A stretch of DNA of 64,000 bases from Chersky-840 sp963764205 (GTDB taxonomy: Bacteria; Actinomycetota; Acidimicrobiia; Acidimicrobiales; UBA8190). The stretch lies in contig CAVXRN010000006.1 of NCBI GenBank assembly GCA_963764205.1, positions 248,001 to 312,000 on the forward strand, given 5' to 3'. A model generated the notes under the pieces. The model ran no database searches. It was not told the DNA's origin and saw only the letters and a program-made list of their open reading frames with translations. Below, piece after piece: positions 37,037 to 44,893 of the stretch (its first letter is position 1; every line of letters begins with the position of its first letter). A program made the position numbers and the translations under genes.

Positions 37037-38518
37037 TCAGTTCGCGGGCAGGGCGATGGCCTTGGTCTCGAGGTACTCCTCGAAGCCCTCGGTGCCGTTC
37101 TCGCGCCCCACGCCGCTCTGGCGGTAGCCGCCGAAGGGGACGTCCGGCGCGTTCCAGAAGCCCCCGTTCACCATGAGGGTCCCGGTCCGCACCCGCCGGG
37201 CGACGTGCATGGCCCGCTCCTCCGAGGCGCTCGTCACCGCGCCCGACAACCCGTAGATCGAGTCGTTGGCGATGCGCACGGCGTCGTCGTCGTCCTCGAA
37301 GCCGATCACCGCCAGCACCGGCCCGAAGATCTCCTCCTGCGCGATCGTGGCCTTGGGGTCGACGTCGGCGAACAGCGTGGGCTCGACGAAGAAGCCTCTG
37401 TCGAACTGCGGCGGCCTCGACCCGCCCCGCACCAGCCGCGCCCCCTCGGCTTTGCCCTTGTCGATGTAGCCCAGCACCCGGTCGCGCTGCTTGGCGCTGA
37501 TGAGCGGGCCCTGCAGGTTGGCCGCGTCCCACGGGTCGCCGTAGGTCACGCTCGCCATCATGGCGTCGGCCAGCTCCACGAACTCGTCGTAGCGCGACCG
37601 GGGCACGAGCAGCCGCGTGGTGATGGCGCACCCCTGCCCGGCGTGGGTGCACACCCCGATGGCGCTCACCGCGATCGCCCCCCCGGGGTCCGGCGCGTCG
37701 TCGAGGACGATGTTGGCCGACTTGCCGCCGAGCTCGAGGAACACCTTCTTCACCGTCTCGGCGCCCTTGGCCATGATGCGCCGGCCCGTCGCCGTCGACC
37801 CCGTGAACGTGATCATGTCGACGCGGGGGTCGGTGGTGAGGACCTCGCCCACCAGGTGGTCCGACGACGCCACCACGTTGACCACCCCGGCGGGGACGTC
37901 GGTCTCCTCGGCGATGATCCGACCCAACACCGTCGCCGACCACGGCGTGTCGGGCGCGGGCTTGAGCACCACGGTGTTCCCGGCCGCGAGGGCAGGGCCG
38001 AGCTTGGCCAGGTTCAGGTTGAGCGGGAAGTTCCACGGTGTGATGGCCCCCACCACACCGACCGCCTCGCGCCGCACCACCCGCCGCTGCGGCTGGCCGA
38101 ACACGTCGCGCTGCGGGAGCCACGTCTCGTACTCGTAGCGCACCGGCTGCTCGACCCAGTACCCCAGGTCGTCGATGGGCAGGTCCACCTGGTTCATGTA
38201 GGTGAGCCCGATGGGGCTGCCCACCTCGGCCACGGTCACAGCCCGCAACTCCTCGATGTGCGCCGCGCACGCCGCGTGGAATTGCTCGAGGCAACGCCGC
38301 CGGAATTCGTGGTTGGTGGACCAGTCGGTGTCGTCGAAGGCTCGACGCGCCGCGGCGACGGCACTGCCCATGTCCTGGGCGGTGCCGTCCGCGGTGTCAC
38401 CGAGCACCTCTTCGGTGGCGGGGTCGATGTTGTCGAATGTGGCTCCGGTGCTCGACTCGACGAGTTTGCCGTCGATGAGCAGGCGGGCCTCGCCCCGCAC
38501 CTCGTGGCCGTCGGTCAT
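37037..38518 (-). CDS. Aldehyde dehydrogenase (NAD(P)-dependent)
   Basis: An intact 493-residue enzyme with all core motifs: ITPWNFPLNLNLAKLGPALAAGNTVVLKPA (cofactor binding), FTGSTATGRRIM, FLELGGKSANIVLD (Glu near 262), HAGQGCAITTRLLVP (nucleophile Cys near 296), EEIFGPVLAVIGF and PFGGYRQSGVGRENGTEGFEEYLETKAI. It oxidises an aldehyde to its acid, which the neighbouring ligase could then activate. The ATG overlaps the CoA-ligase stop (ATGA), so both are translated from one message controlled by the operator at 40073. Confidence 0.92.
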   Translation of the reverse strand: MTDGHEVRGEARLLIDGKLVESSTGATFDNIDPATEEVLGDTADGTAQDMGSAVAAARRAFDDTDWSTNHEFRRRCLEQFHAACAAHIEELRAVTVAEVGSPIGLTYMNQVDLPIDDLGYWVEQPVRYEYETWLPQRDVFGQPQRRVVRREAVGVVGAITPWNFPLNLNLAKLGPALAAGNTVVLKPAPDTPWSATVLGRIIAEETDVPAGVVNVVASSDHLVGEVLTTDPRVDMITFTGSTATGRRIMAKGAETVKKVFLELGGKSANIVLDDAPDPGGAIAVSAIGVCTHAGQGCAITTRLLVPRSRYDEFVELADAMMASVTYGDPWDAANLQGPLISAKQRDRVLGYIDKGKAEGARLVRGGSRPPQFDRGFFVEPTLFADVDPKATIAQEEIFGPVLAVIGFEDDDDAVRIANDSIYGLSGAVTSASEERAMHVARRVRTGTLMVNGGFWNAPDVPFGGYRQSGVGRENGTEGFEEYLETKAIALPAN

Positions 38519-40038
38519 CGCGTCTCCCCTCCACCGGGCTGCGCCGGTTCCATCCGCTCCTGGCGCAGTCTGGTCTTGAGCACCTTGCCGTTGGGCTCGC
38601 GCGGCAGCTCGTCGACGAACTCGATGGTCCGCGGCAGCTTGAAGTCCGCCAACCGGCCCGCCAACCGGGTGGTCAGCTCCCCGGCGTCACGAGGCACCCC
38701 GGGCCGCAGCTCCACCACCGCGTGCACCTTCTGGCCCATCCGCTCGTCGGGCAGGCCGATCACCGCCGCGTCCACCACGTCGTCGTCCTCGATGAGGGCG
38801 GCCTCGACCTCGGCCGGGTAGACGTTGACACCCCCGCTGATGATGAGGTCCGTGCGCCGGTCGGCGAGGAACAGGTACCCGTCCTCGTCGAGCCATCCCA
38901 TGTCGCCGACGGTGAAGTAGTCGCCCTCCCACGCCGACTCCGTCTTGTCGGGCGCGTTGTGGTACTCGAAGCGCTGGCCCACGAAGGCCGACACGAAGAT
39001 CGAGCCCACCTCGCCGGGCGCGAGCACCGCGCCCTGCTCATCGGTGATCCGCACCGTGATCCCCGGGAACGGCCTCCCGACACTGCCGGGCTTGGCCAGC
39101 CACTCCGCGGGCGAGATGACCGACGCCATCCCTTCGCTCGCCCCGTAGTACTCCCACACCGTGTCGGGTGGGAACACGTCGATGATCCTGCGTTTGACCG
39201 GCACCGGGCACGGCGCCGCGGCATGGAGCACCTTGCGCAGGCTGGAGAGGTCGTACGACGTCCAGTCGGCCTCGAGGATGCGGATGAAATTGGCCGGCAC
39301 CATCTGCGCGGTGGTGACGCGTTCGGCTTCGATGAGGCGCAGGCACTCGGCCGAGTCCCACCTGGCCATGATCACGACCGTGCCGCCTTCACCCAGGCTC
39401 ATGAGCGCATAGGCGCTCGGCGCCGTGTGGTACATCGGGCCGCACATGAGGTGGACGTCGTCGGGCCCGAAACCCCAGAACGCCGCGTACGCGTTCGGAG
39501 GTGTCTCCCGAGCCGGGGCCGGCGCGACACGGGCGATGCCCTTGGGACGACCCGTGGTCCCCGACGTGTAGGTCATGGCGATCACCGGCGTGCCGAGGAA
39601 GTCCTCGGTGGGGGGCTCGACCCGACCCGGCGCGAGGGTGGCGGCGGTTGCGGGGGAGCTCACGTCGAGCGTGGGCACCCCGGTCTTGGCGGCGGCCCGC
39701 TCGGCCGGGGCGGATCCGTCGTGGACCAGCAGCACCGCGCCGGAGTCCTCGACGATGTAGGCCACCTCGTTGTCGGTGAGCCGGGTCGAGACGGGCACGA
39801 CGAGCGCGCCCAGTCGCGTGACGCCGTGCCACACCGCGAACCCGTCGGTCGAATTGCCCATCATCACCGCGACGCGGTCCCCGGGCCGAGCCACCTGCGG
39901 CGCGGCAGCGTGCGCCACGGCGTTGGCGGCACGATCGAGCTCGCCGAAGGTCATGCGCCGGTCCCCGAAGACGAGCGCCACCCGGTCGGGATCGACCCGG
40001 GCGATCCCTGCCAGTCCCCGGGGCGCGTCGGCGTGCAT
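38515..40038 (-). CDS. AMP-forming acyl-CoA synthetase
   Basis: An intact 507-residue ANL ligase: VALVFGDRRMTFGELDRAANAVAHA, MTYTSGTTGRPKGIARV (ATP loop), CGPMYHTAPSAYALMSLGEGGTVVIMARWD, EYYGASEGMASV, VGDMGWLDEDGYLFLADRRTDLIISGGVNVYPAEVE and LPREPNGKVLKTRLRQE with the catalytic Lys. All motifs are standard, so it should be active. ATG 40038 lies eight bases after a -10 like TACACT on the minus strand (40047-40052), suggesting a leaderless message. Divergent from the amidohydrolase at 40133, with the operator between. Confidence 0.92.
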   Translation of the reverse strand: MHADAPRGLAGIARVDPDRVALVFGDRRMTFGELDRAANAVAHAAAPQVARPGDRVAVMMGNSTDGFAVWHGVTRLGALVVPVSTRLTDNEVAYIVEDSGAVLLVHDGSAPAERAAAKTGVPTLDVSSPATAATLAPGRVEPPTEDFLGTPVIAMTYTSGTTGRPKGIARVAPAPARETPPNAYAAFWGFGPDDVHLMCGPMYHTAPSAYALMSLGEGGTVVIMARWDSAECLRLIEAERVTTAQMVPANFIRILEADWTSYDLSSLRKVLHAAAPCPVPVKRRIIDVFPPDTVWEYYGASEGMASVISPAEWLAKPGSVGRPFPGITVRITDEQGAVLAPGEVGSIFVSAFVGQRFEYHNAPDKTESAWEGDYFTVGDMGWLDEDGYLFLADRRTDLIISGGVNVYPAEVEAALIEDDDVVDAAVIGLPDERMGQKVHAVVELRPGVPRDAGELTTRLAGRLADFKLPRTIEFVDELPREPNGKVLKTRLRQERMEPAQPGGGETR

Positions 40039-40072
40039 CGGGGCGCAGTGTAGGACCGTCGGACGACCTGTG

Positions 40073-40098
40073 CCTGACACGAACGTCAGGTATATGAT
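40073..40098. promoter_or_regulatory. Putative island operator, site 7, in a divergent promoter
   Basis: CCTGACACGAACGTCAGG (40073-40090), then TATGAT (40093-40098) as -10 for the plus-strand amidohydrolase. For the minus-strand ligase a TACACT lies 21 bases from the other arm. The site is placed to control both directions. Confidence 0.68.
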
Positions 40099-40132
40099 CG
40101 GCACGTCGCCCGGCACACAGGGGAGGAGCGCG

Positions 40133-41413
40133 ATGCACGCCGAAGATCTCATCCTCGTGAGCGTCGACGACCACGTCGTCGAGCCCCCTGACATGTTCGA
40201 CGGCCGGGTCCCGGCCAAGTGGAAGGACCGGGCCCCGCGCATCATCCACAACGACGACGGCACCGACGTGTGGTCGTTCGAGGGCAATCTCATCCCCAAT
40301 GTGGGCCTCAATGCCGTCGTGGGCCGTCCTCCCGAGGAGTACGGCATCGAGCCCACGTCGTTCGAGGAGATGCGCCCGGGCTGTTACGACATCCACGAAC
40401 GCATCCGCGACATGAACGCCAACGGTGTGCTCGGGTCGATGTGCTTCCCCTCCTTCGTCCAGTTCTGCGGCCAGCTCTTCGCCCGCACCGAGGACAAGGG
40501 CCTCGCCATCGACATGCTGCGGGCCTACAACGACTGGCACATCGAGAGCTGGTGCGGCGCGTATCCGGGCCGCTTCATCCCGCTCGCCATCCCCCCCATC
40601 TGGGACCCCGGGCTCATGGCGGCCGAGGTGCGTCGGGTGGCGGCGAAGGGCGCGCACGCCGTGACGTTCTCGGAGAACCCGTCCAAGCTCGGCTGGCCCA
40701 GCTTTCACTCCGACCACTGGGACCCCTTCTGGCGCGCCTGTGAGGAGGAGGGGACGGTGGTGTGCCTGCACATCGGCTCCTCGTCGCAGCTGGCCATCAC
40801 CGCGCCCGACGCACCCTTCGACGTGCTCATCGCCCTGCAACCGGTGAACATCATCCAGTGCGCGGCGGACCTGCTGTTCTCACCGGTGCTGCGCAAGTAC
40901 CCGAACCTGCGCATCGCGTTGTCCGAGGGCGGGATCGGATGGATCCCGTACTTCCTCGAGCGCGTCGACTACGTCTACCAGCACCACCACAAGTGGACGG
41001 GCCAGGACTTCGGCGACATGCTCCCCAGCCAGGTCTTCAAAGAGCGCATCATCACCTGCTTCATCGACGACGCCTTCGGCGTGGAGAACCGCCGCTTCCT
41101 CGAGCTCGACAACGTGTGCTGGGAATGCGACTACCCCCACTCGGACTCGACGTGGCCCACCGCGCCCGAGATCGCCATGAAGTACCTGGCCGGGGTGCCC
41201 GACACCGACGTCAACAAGATCACCCACGAGAACGCCATGCGGCTGTTCCGCTACGACCCCTTCTCGACGCGCCCTAAGGAGAAGTGCACCGTGGCGGCGC
41301 TGCGAGCCGAGTCGGCCGACGTCGACACGTCGATCCGTCCCCGCAAGGACACCGGCGAGCGCAAGAAGATCCTGGCGGCGGACCTGGGCCGCTTCGCCGA
41401 AAAACAAAACTGA
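40133..41413 (+). CDS. TIM-barrel amidohydrolase (amidohydrolase_2), intact
   Basis: A complete 426-residue protein. Sites in order: LVSVDDHVVEPPDMFDGRVP (metal), LIPNVGLNAVVGR, RPGCYDIHERIRDMNANGVLGSMCFPSFVQF, VVCLHIGSSSQ (His), LSEGGIGWIPYFLERVDYVYQHH and CWECDYPHSDSTWP (catalytic Asp), then a charged C-terminal tail (RPRKDTGERKKILAADLGRF). GGGAGGAG precedes the ATG. It is the intact model for the frameshifted paralogue at 12091. The reaction is unknown. Confidence 0.9.
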   Translation: MHAEDLILVSVDDHVVEPPDMFDGRVPAKWKDRAPRIIHNDDGTDVWSFEGNLIPNVGLNAVVGRPPEEYGIEPTSFEEMRPGCYDIHERIRDMNANGVLGSMCFPSFVQFCGQLFARTEDKGLAIDMLRAYNDWHIESWCGAYPGRFIPLAIPPIWDPGLMAAEVRRVAAKGAHAVTFSENPSKLGWPSFHSDHWDPFWRACEEEGTVVCLHIGSSSQLAITAPDAPFDVLIALQPVNIIQCAADLLFSPVLRKYPNLRIALSEGGIGWIPYFLERVDYVYQHHHKWTGQDFGDMLPSQVFKERIITCFIDDAFGVENRRFLELDNVCWECDYPHSDSTWPTAPEIAMKYLAGVPDTDVNKITHENAMRLFRYDPFSTRPKEKCTVAALRAESADVDTSIRPRKDTGERKKILAADLGRFAEKQN

Positions 41414-41444
41414 CCCGGGCCCACCGAGAAGCGGACGGCTGACG

Positions 41445-42989
41445 ATGGACTGGACGCGCGTCCCGGTTGTGGTCGGGGCGGGTCAGGTGACCAACCGCGA
41501 CGAGGACCCCACCTCCGCGCCCGACCCGTTCGAGCTCATGGAGGACGCGGCGCGGCGCGCCGTCGCCGACCTCGGTGCCGGGCGCGTCGCCGCGCACACC
41601 GGCCCGGTGCTCTCGGACCTGACGCACCTCTTCATGGTCCACTCGTTGTCGCTGCGCCACGGTGACCCCGCCCCCGAGCTGGCACGGCGACTCGGCGCGG
41701 CGCGGGCCGAGGTCCGCTGCTCGGGCATAGGCGGGTCCATCCCCCAGTGGCTCGTGAACCGGGCCGCCGAGCTCGTCGCCGCGGGAGACCGACCCCGCGT
41801 GCTCATCGCCGGGGCCGAAGCCCTGGCCACGCGTCGGCGCGCCCGGAAACAGGGCATCGAGCTCGACTGGCCAACGGCGGAGGGCTGGCCCGACACGTGG
41901 CCGCCGCTCGAGCCCGACATGGGCGTCCATCCGGTGGAGCGTGCGCAGGGCCTGGTCCAGGCCACCACGATGTACGCCCTGGTGGAAACGGCGGTGTGCC
42001 ACGGCGCGGGCCACGACATCGCGACCCACTCGGCGGCGGTGGGAGAGCTCATGGCGCGGTTCAACGCCGTGGCCGTCACCAACCCCGTGTCGTGGTTCCC
42101 CACGCCGCGCACTGCCACGGACATCATGACGGTGACGCCCGACAACCGCATGATCTCGTTCCCGTACCCCAAGTACGTCAACGCCGTCATGGACGTGGAC
42201 ATGGCCGCGGCGATCATCGTCACCGACGCGGCGACGGCACGGGCGTGGGGGCTGGGGGCCGACGAGGTCGCCTACCTGTCGGGATGGGCCGACGCCCACG
42301 ACCTGTGGTACCTGTCGGAACGACCGGTCCTGCACCGCTCACCGGCGCTGGCCGAATGCGCCCGCCGCGCCCTCGACTCGGCCGGCGTCACCATCGACGA
42401 GGTGGAAGGCCTCGACCTCTACGCCTGCTTCCCCAGCTCGGTGGAGGTGGCCCGCGACAGCTTCGGCATCGCCGCCGACGATCCCCGCCCGCTCACCCTC
42501 ACCGGGGGGCTGCCCTATCACGGCGGCCCGGGGAGCAACTACGTGACCCATTCCATCGCCAACACCATGCAGTGGCTGCGCGACGGTCGGGGTGGCCACG
42601 CCCTGGTGCACGGGAACGGCTACTACCTGACCAAGCACTCGGTGGGCCTCTACTCGCGGCGCCCGCCCGACGATGCGCCCGAGCCCCCCGAGAAACTCCA
42701 GGAGTACGTCGACGGGCTGGCCGACGCCCTGGTCGTCGAGGCCGCGGTCCCCGAGGGTGCGACCGGCACCGTCGTGGCCTACACCGCCGGCTTCGACCGC
42801 GACCACGGTCCGGGGCCCGCAGTCGGAATCGTCGACGTGGGGGGCCGGCGCACCGTGGCCCGGGCGGACGAGGCGTTGACGAGCGAGTTACTGGAACACG
42901 ACGGAGTGGGAACGCGCGTCGTGCTCGGTACCTCCGACACGGACGCGGGCACGGGCACGGGCACGGGCGCCGTCATGCGGGGAGCCTGA
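41445..42989 (+). CDS. Thiolase-like acetyl-CoA acetyltransferase with C-terminal extension
   Basis: 514 residues, about 110 longer than a usual thiolase. The N-terminal half has VVVGAGQVTNRDEDP and EVRCSGIGGSIPQWLVNRAAELVAAG (possible nucleophile Cys); the C-terminal half has LTLTGGLPYHGGPGSNYVTHSIANTMQWLR with a His-Gly motif and VHGNGYYLTKHSVGLYS. The final 110 residues form an extra OB-like domain (TGTVVAYTAGFDRDHGPGPAVGIVDVGGRRTVAR), reminiscent of a fused DUF35-type module; this comparison is tentative. It ends in a GTGTGTG run coded by a 6-bp repeat. It lies 31 bases after the amidohydrolase. Confidence 0.8.
   Translation: MDWTRVPVVVGAGQVTNRDEDPTSAPDPFELMEDAARRAVADLGAGRVAAHTGPVLSDLTHLFMVHSLSLRHGDPAPELARRLGAARAEVRCSGIGGSIPQWLVNRAAELVAAGDRPRVLIAGAEALATRRRARKQGIELDWPTAEGWPDTWPPLEPDMGVHPVERAQGLVQATTMYALVETAVCHGAGHDIATHSAAVGELMARFNAVAVTNPVSWFPTPRTATDIMTVTPDNRMISFPYPKYVNAVMDVDMAAAIIVTDAATARAWGLGADEVAYLSGWADAHDLWYLSERPVLHRSPALAECARRALDSAGVTIDEVEGLDLYACFPSSVEVARDSFGIAADDPRPLTLTGGLPYHGGPGSNYVTHSIANTMQWLRDGRGGHALVHGNGYYLTKHSVGLYSRRPPDDAPEPPEKLQEYVDGLADALVVEAAVPEGATGTVVAYTAGFDRDHGPGPAVGIVDVGGRRTVARADEALTSELLEHDGVGTRVVLGTSDTDAGTGTGTGAVMRGA
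42951..42970. repeat. 6-bp tandem repeat in the thiolase 3' end
   Basis: Three consecutive ACGGGC units encode Gly-Thr pairs at the C-terminus of the thiolase-like protein. This is slippage-prone but in frame. Confidence 0.7.
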
Positions 42990-43053
42990 CCCGGTCGGGC
43001 ATTCGCCCGCGGTGTTCGAGGAGAAGCGCCGCCCGCTGTGCTCGAGAACGGAG

Positions 43054-43245
43054 TCAGCCCTCGAGGGTGAGCGCGTGCTCGGGACAGTTGTCGACGCCCG
43101 TGCGCGCCTGGTCCTCGAGCCCGGGCGGCACCTCGTCGACGAGCAGCACACAGTGCCCGAGGTCGTCGGAGTCGAACAGCTCAGGCGCCAACGTGTAGCA
43201 CCGCCCGTGGCCCTGGCACAGCTCGGTGTCGAGCCGGACGCGCAT
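43054..43245 (-). CDS. Ferredoxin, 3Fe-4S type, P450 partner
   Basis: 63 residues. The cluster ligands are the Cys pair in CQGHGRC (the second ligand position is His/Gly as in 3Fe-4S actinobacterial ferredoxins) and NCPEHAL near the C-terminus. Such small ferredoxins pass electrons to a P450. The gene lies eight bases after the P450 stop on the same strand, so it is almost certainly the redox partner. No ferredoxin reductase is in the window. Confidence 0.92.
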   Translation of the reverse strand: MRVRLDTELCQGHGRCYTLAPELFDSDDLGHCVLLVDEVPPGLEDQARTGVDNCPEHALTLEG

Positions 43246-43253
43246 CGCCGAGA

Positions 43254-44444
43254 TCAGCCGACGGGTCGGAACTCGATCGGCAGGGTGGTGAGCGAGCGCA
43301 GTCCCGGCGTGTACTCGAGCACGGTGCCGGGCTTCAACCAGTAGTCGGGGATCCGACGGTGGAACTCGCGCAGTGCCACGCGCAGCTCGACCCGGGCCAG
43401 GTGCGACCCCAGACAGCGGTGCACACCGCCCCCGAACGCCAGGTGCGGGTTGGGATTGCGACGCAGGTCGACGGTGTCGACCCCGGGATGGGCGGCGTCG
43501 TCGGTGTTGGCCGACCCGATCAGGAGCATGACCTGCTCGCCCGCCTTGACGGGACAGCCCTCGTACTCGACGTCTTCGGTGACGACGCGCGGCACCGCCG
43601 GGACCGGGCTCTCCCAGCGCAGCAGCTCCTCGACCGCGGACGGGATCGCCGACTCGTCCTCCACCAGCAACCGACGCTGGTCGGGCTCTTGGGCCAGGTA
43701 GGCGAAGAAGCAGTCGAGCGAGTCGGTGACGGTGTCGAGCCCGGCGATGATGAACAGGAAGCAGATGTCGAGCACTTCCTCGTCTGTGAGGCGGGTCCCG
43801 TCGACCTCTTTCTCCATGATCTGACCGAGCAGGTCGTCCTTGGGCGCTTCGGCCCGCCGCTTCTTCACCTCGGCGTCGAAATAGGCGTAGACGACCTCAC
43901 CCGCCTTCTTGCGGGCCGGCGCCTGTTCCTCCATCGTCACCCCCGGCGGACGGATGATGTCGTCCTTCACGGCCAGGAAGATGTCGAGGTCGGCGAGCGG
44001 CAGGCCCATGAGGCGCAGGAAGACCCGGCACGGCAGGGGGACCGCGAATTCCTCGTGCAGGTCGCACGAGCCGCGGGCGGCGAATTCGTCGACGAGCTCG
44101 GTCACGAGGGCCACGACCTCGTCCTCGAGCAGCGCCATCTTCTTGGGAGCGAACAGGGGGTCGAGGATCCGCCGGTACTTCACGTGCTGGGGGGGATCGA
44201 TCATGAGGGGGATCAGGGGCCGGATGTTGCCCAGGTCCATGGGCACCTCGCTCCAGCAGTACAACGCCGACTTCCGGAGGGCGTCCTCGACGTGCTCGCG
44301 ACGGGTCAACAACGTGAACATGTCTTCGATCCGCATCACCGGCGTCTCGCGCAGCAAGCGGGAGATGGCGCGCGGATCGTCCGAGGAAGCCAAATCGGCG
44401 ACGACACCCGCAGACGTGCCCGCTGCCTCTTCTTCAGCCTGCAT
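43254..44444 (-). CDS. Cytochrome P450
   Basis: 396 residues. The oxygen-binding I-helix is FIIAGLDTVTDSLD near 232-245, the ExxR motif is in EELLRWESP, and the heme loop is FGGGVHRCLGSHLAR with the Cys ligand near 342. It is a soluble class I bacterial P450, paired with the ferredoxin downstream. ATG 44444 is chosen because GAGAGGAG lies five bases upstream. A -10 like TATCGT on the minus strand near 44550 follows the operator at 44561, leaving an untranslated leader of about 90 bases. The substrate may be the island's substrate (inference). Confidence 0.93.
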   Translation of the reverse strand: MQAEEEAAGTSAGVVADLASSDDPRAISRLLRETPVMRIEDMFTLLTRREHVEDALRKSALYCWSEVPMDLGNIRPLIPLMIDPPQHVKYRRILDPLFAPKKMALLEDEVVALVTELVDEFAARGSCDLHEEFAVPLPCRVFLRLMGLPLADLDIFLAVKDDIIRPPGVTMEEQAPARKKAGEVVYAYFDAEVKKRRAEAPKDDLLGQIMEKEVDGTRLTDEEVLDICFLFIIAGLDTVTDSLDCFFAYLAQEPDQRRLLVEDESAIPSAVEELLRWESPVPAVPRVVTEDVEYEGCPVKAGEQVMLLIGSANTDDAAHPGVDTVDLRRNPNPHLAFGGGVHRCLGSHLARVELRVALREFHRRIPDYWLKPGTVLEYTPGLRSLTTLPIEFRPVG

Positions 44445-44560
44445 CCGCACTCCTCTCGCACCGGGCTCCGGTGGCACCTCGGACCAAGGTGTCGTGCGAA
44501 TCACCCAGGACGTTCGATGTCGCCACGCCCACCGCCCCTGGCGCCAACGATAGTCGTTTC

Positions 44561-44576
44561 CTGACGTGAATGTCAG
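44561..44576 (-). promoter_or_regulatory. Putative island operator, site 8
   Basis: CTGACGTGAATGTCAG, upstream of the P450-ferredoxin unit. On the minus strand it is followed after eight bases by a TATCGT -10. Confidence 0.6.
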
Positions 44577-44893
44577 CTAGACGGCCCCGGGCCGGCCTCG
44601 CCGGGCGTGTGCCTGAGCCACCCCTCGACTTCACGGCGAGCGCTGTTGAGACCACTACTCGTGGCCGACGACAGCCAGCGAGTGGAGGGGAACGATGCGC
44701 GGGTCATGGACGTCGACGTCGAGGCACCCCACCCACGGTGCGGACGTGTCGCGCTGGGTCACCGCCCGTCGGCCGGCGAGATGGTAGGGAGAGATCCAGG
44801 ATCACGTCCGGCGCGCCGATGACAACCGAAGACCTGGACAGAACACGTCGCGCTACGAGCAGTACGATTCGGGGGTCCGTAGGGAGGGCACAC
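44577..44893. other. Intergenic stretch between the P450 and RodZ-like genes
   Basis: About 317 bases with no convincing gene. A TACGAT -10-like hexamer at 44863-44868 may serve the RodZ-like gene. One short reading frame with a good ribosome site is listed separately. No tRNA, repeat or hairpin of note was seen. Confidence 0.5.
44695..44787 (+). CDS. Possible 30-residue small protein or leader peptide
   Basis: An ATG preceded by GGAGGGGAACG opens a 30-codon frame ending in TAG. The peptide is basic (MRGSWTSTSRHPTHG at the start, RRPARW at the end). It resembles nothing recognised. The good ribosome site is the only support. Confidence 0.22.
   Translation: MRGSWTSTSRHPTHGADVSRWVTARRPARW

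Noticed and set aside
43012..44564. Plus-strand frames opposite the P450 and ferredoxin genes
   Set aside because: They are antisense to strongly supported genes with complete heme and iron-sulfur motifs.
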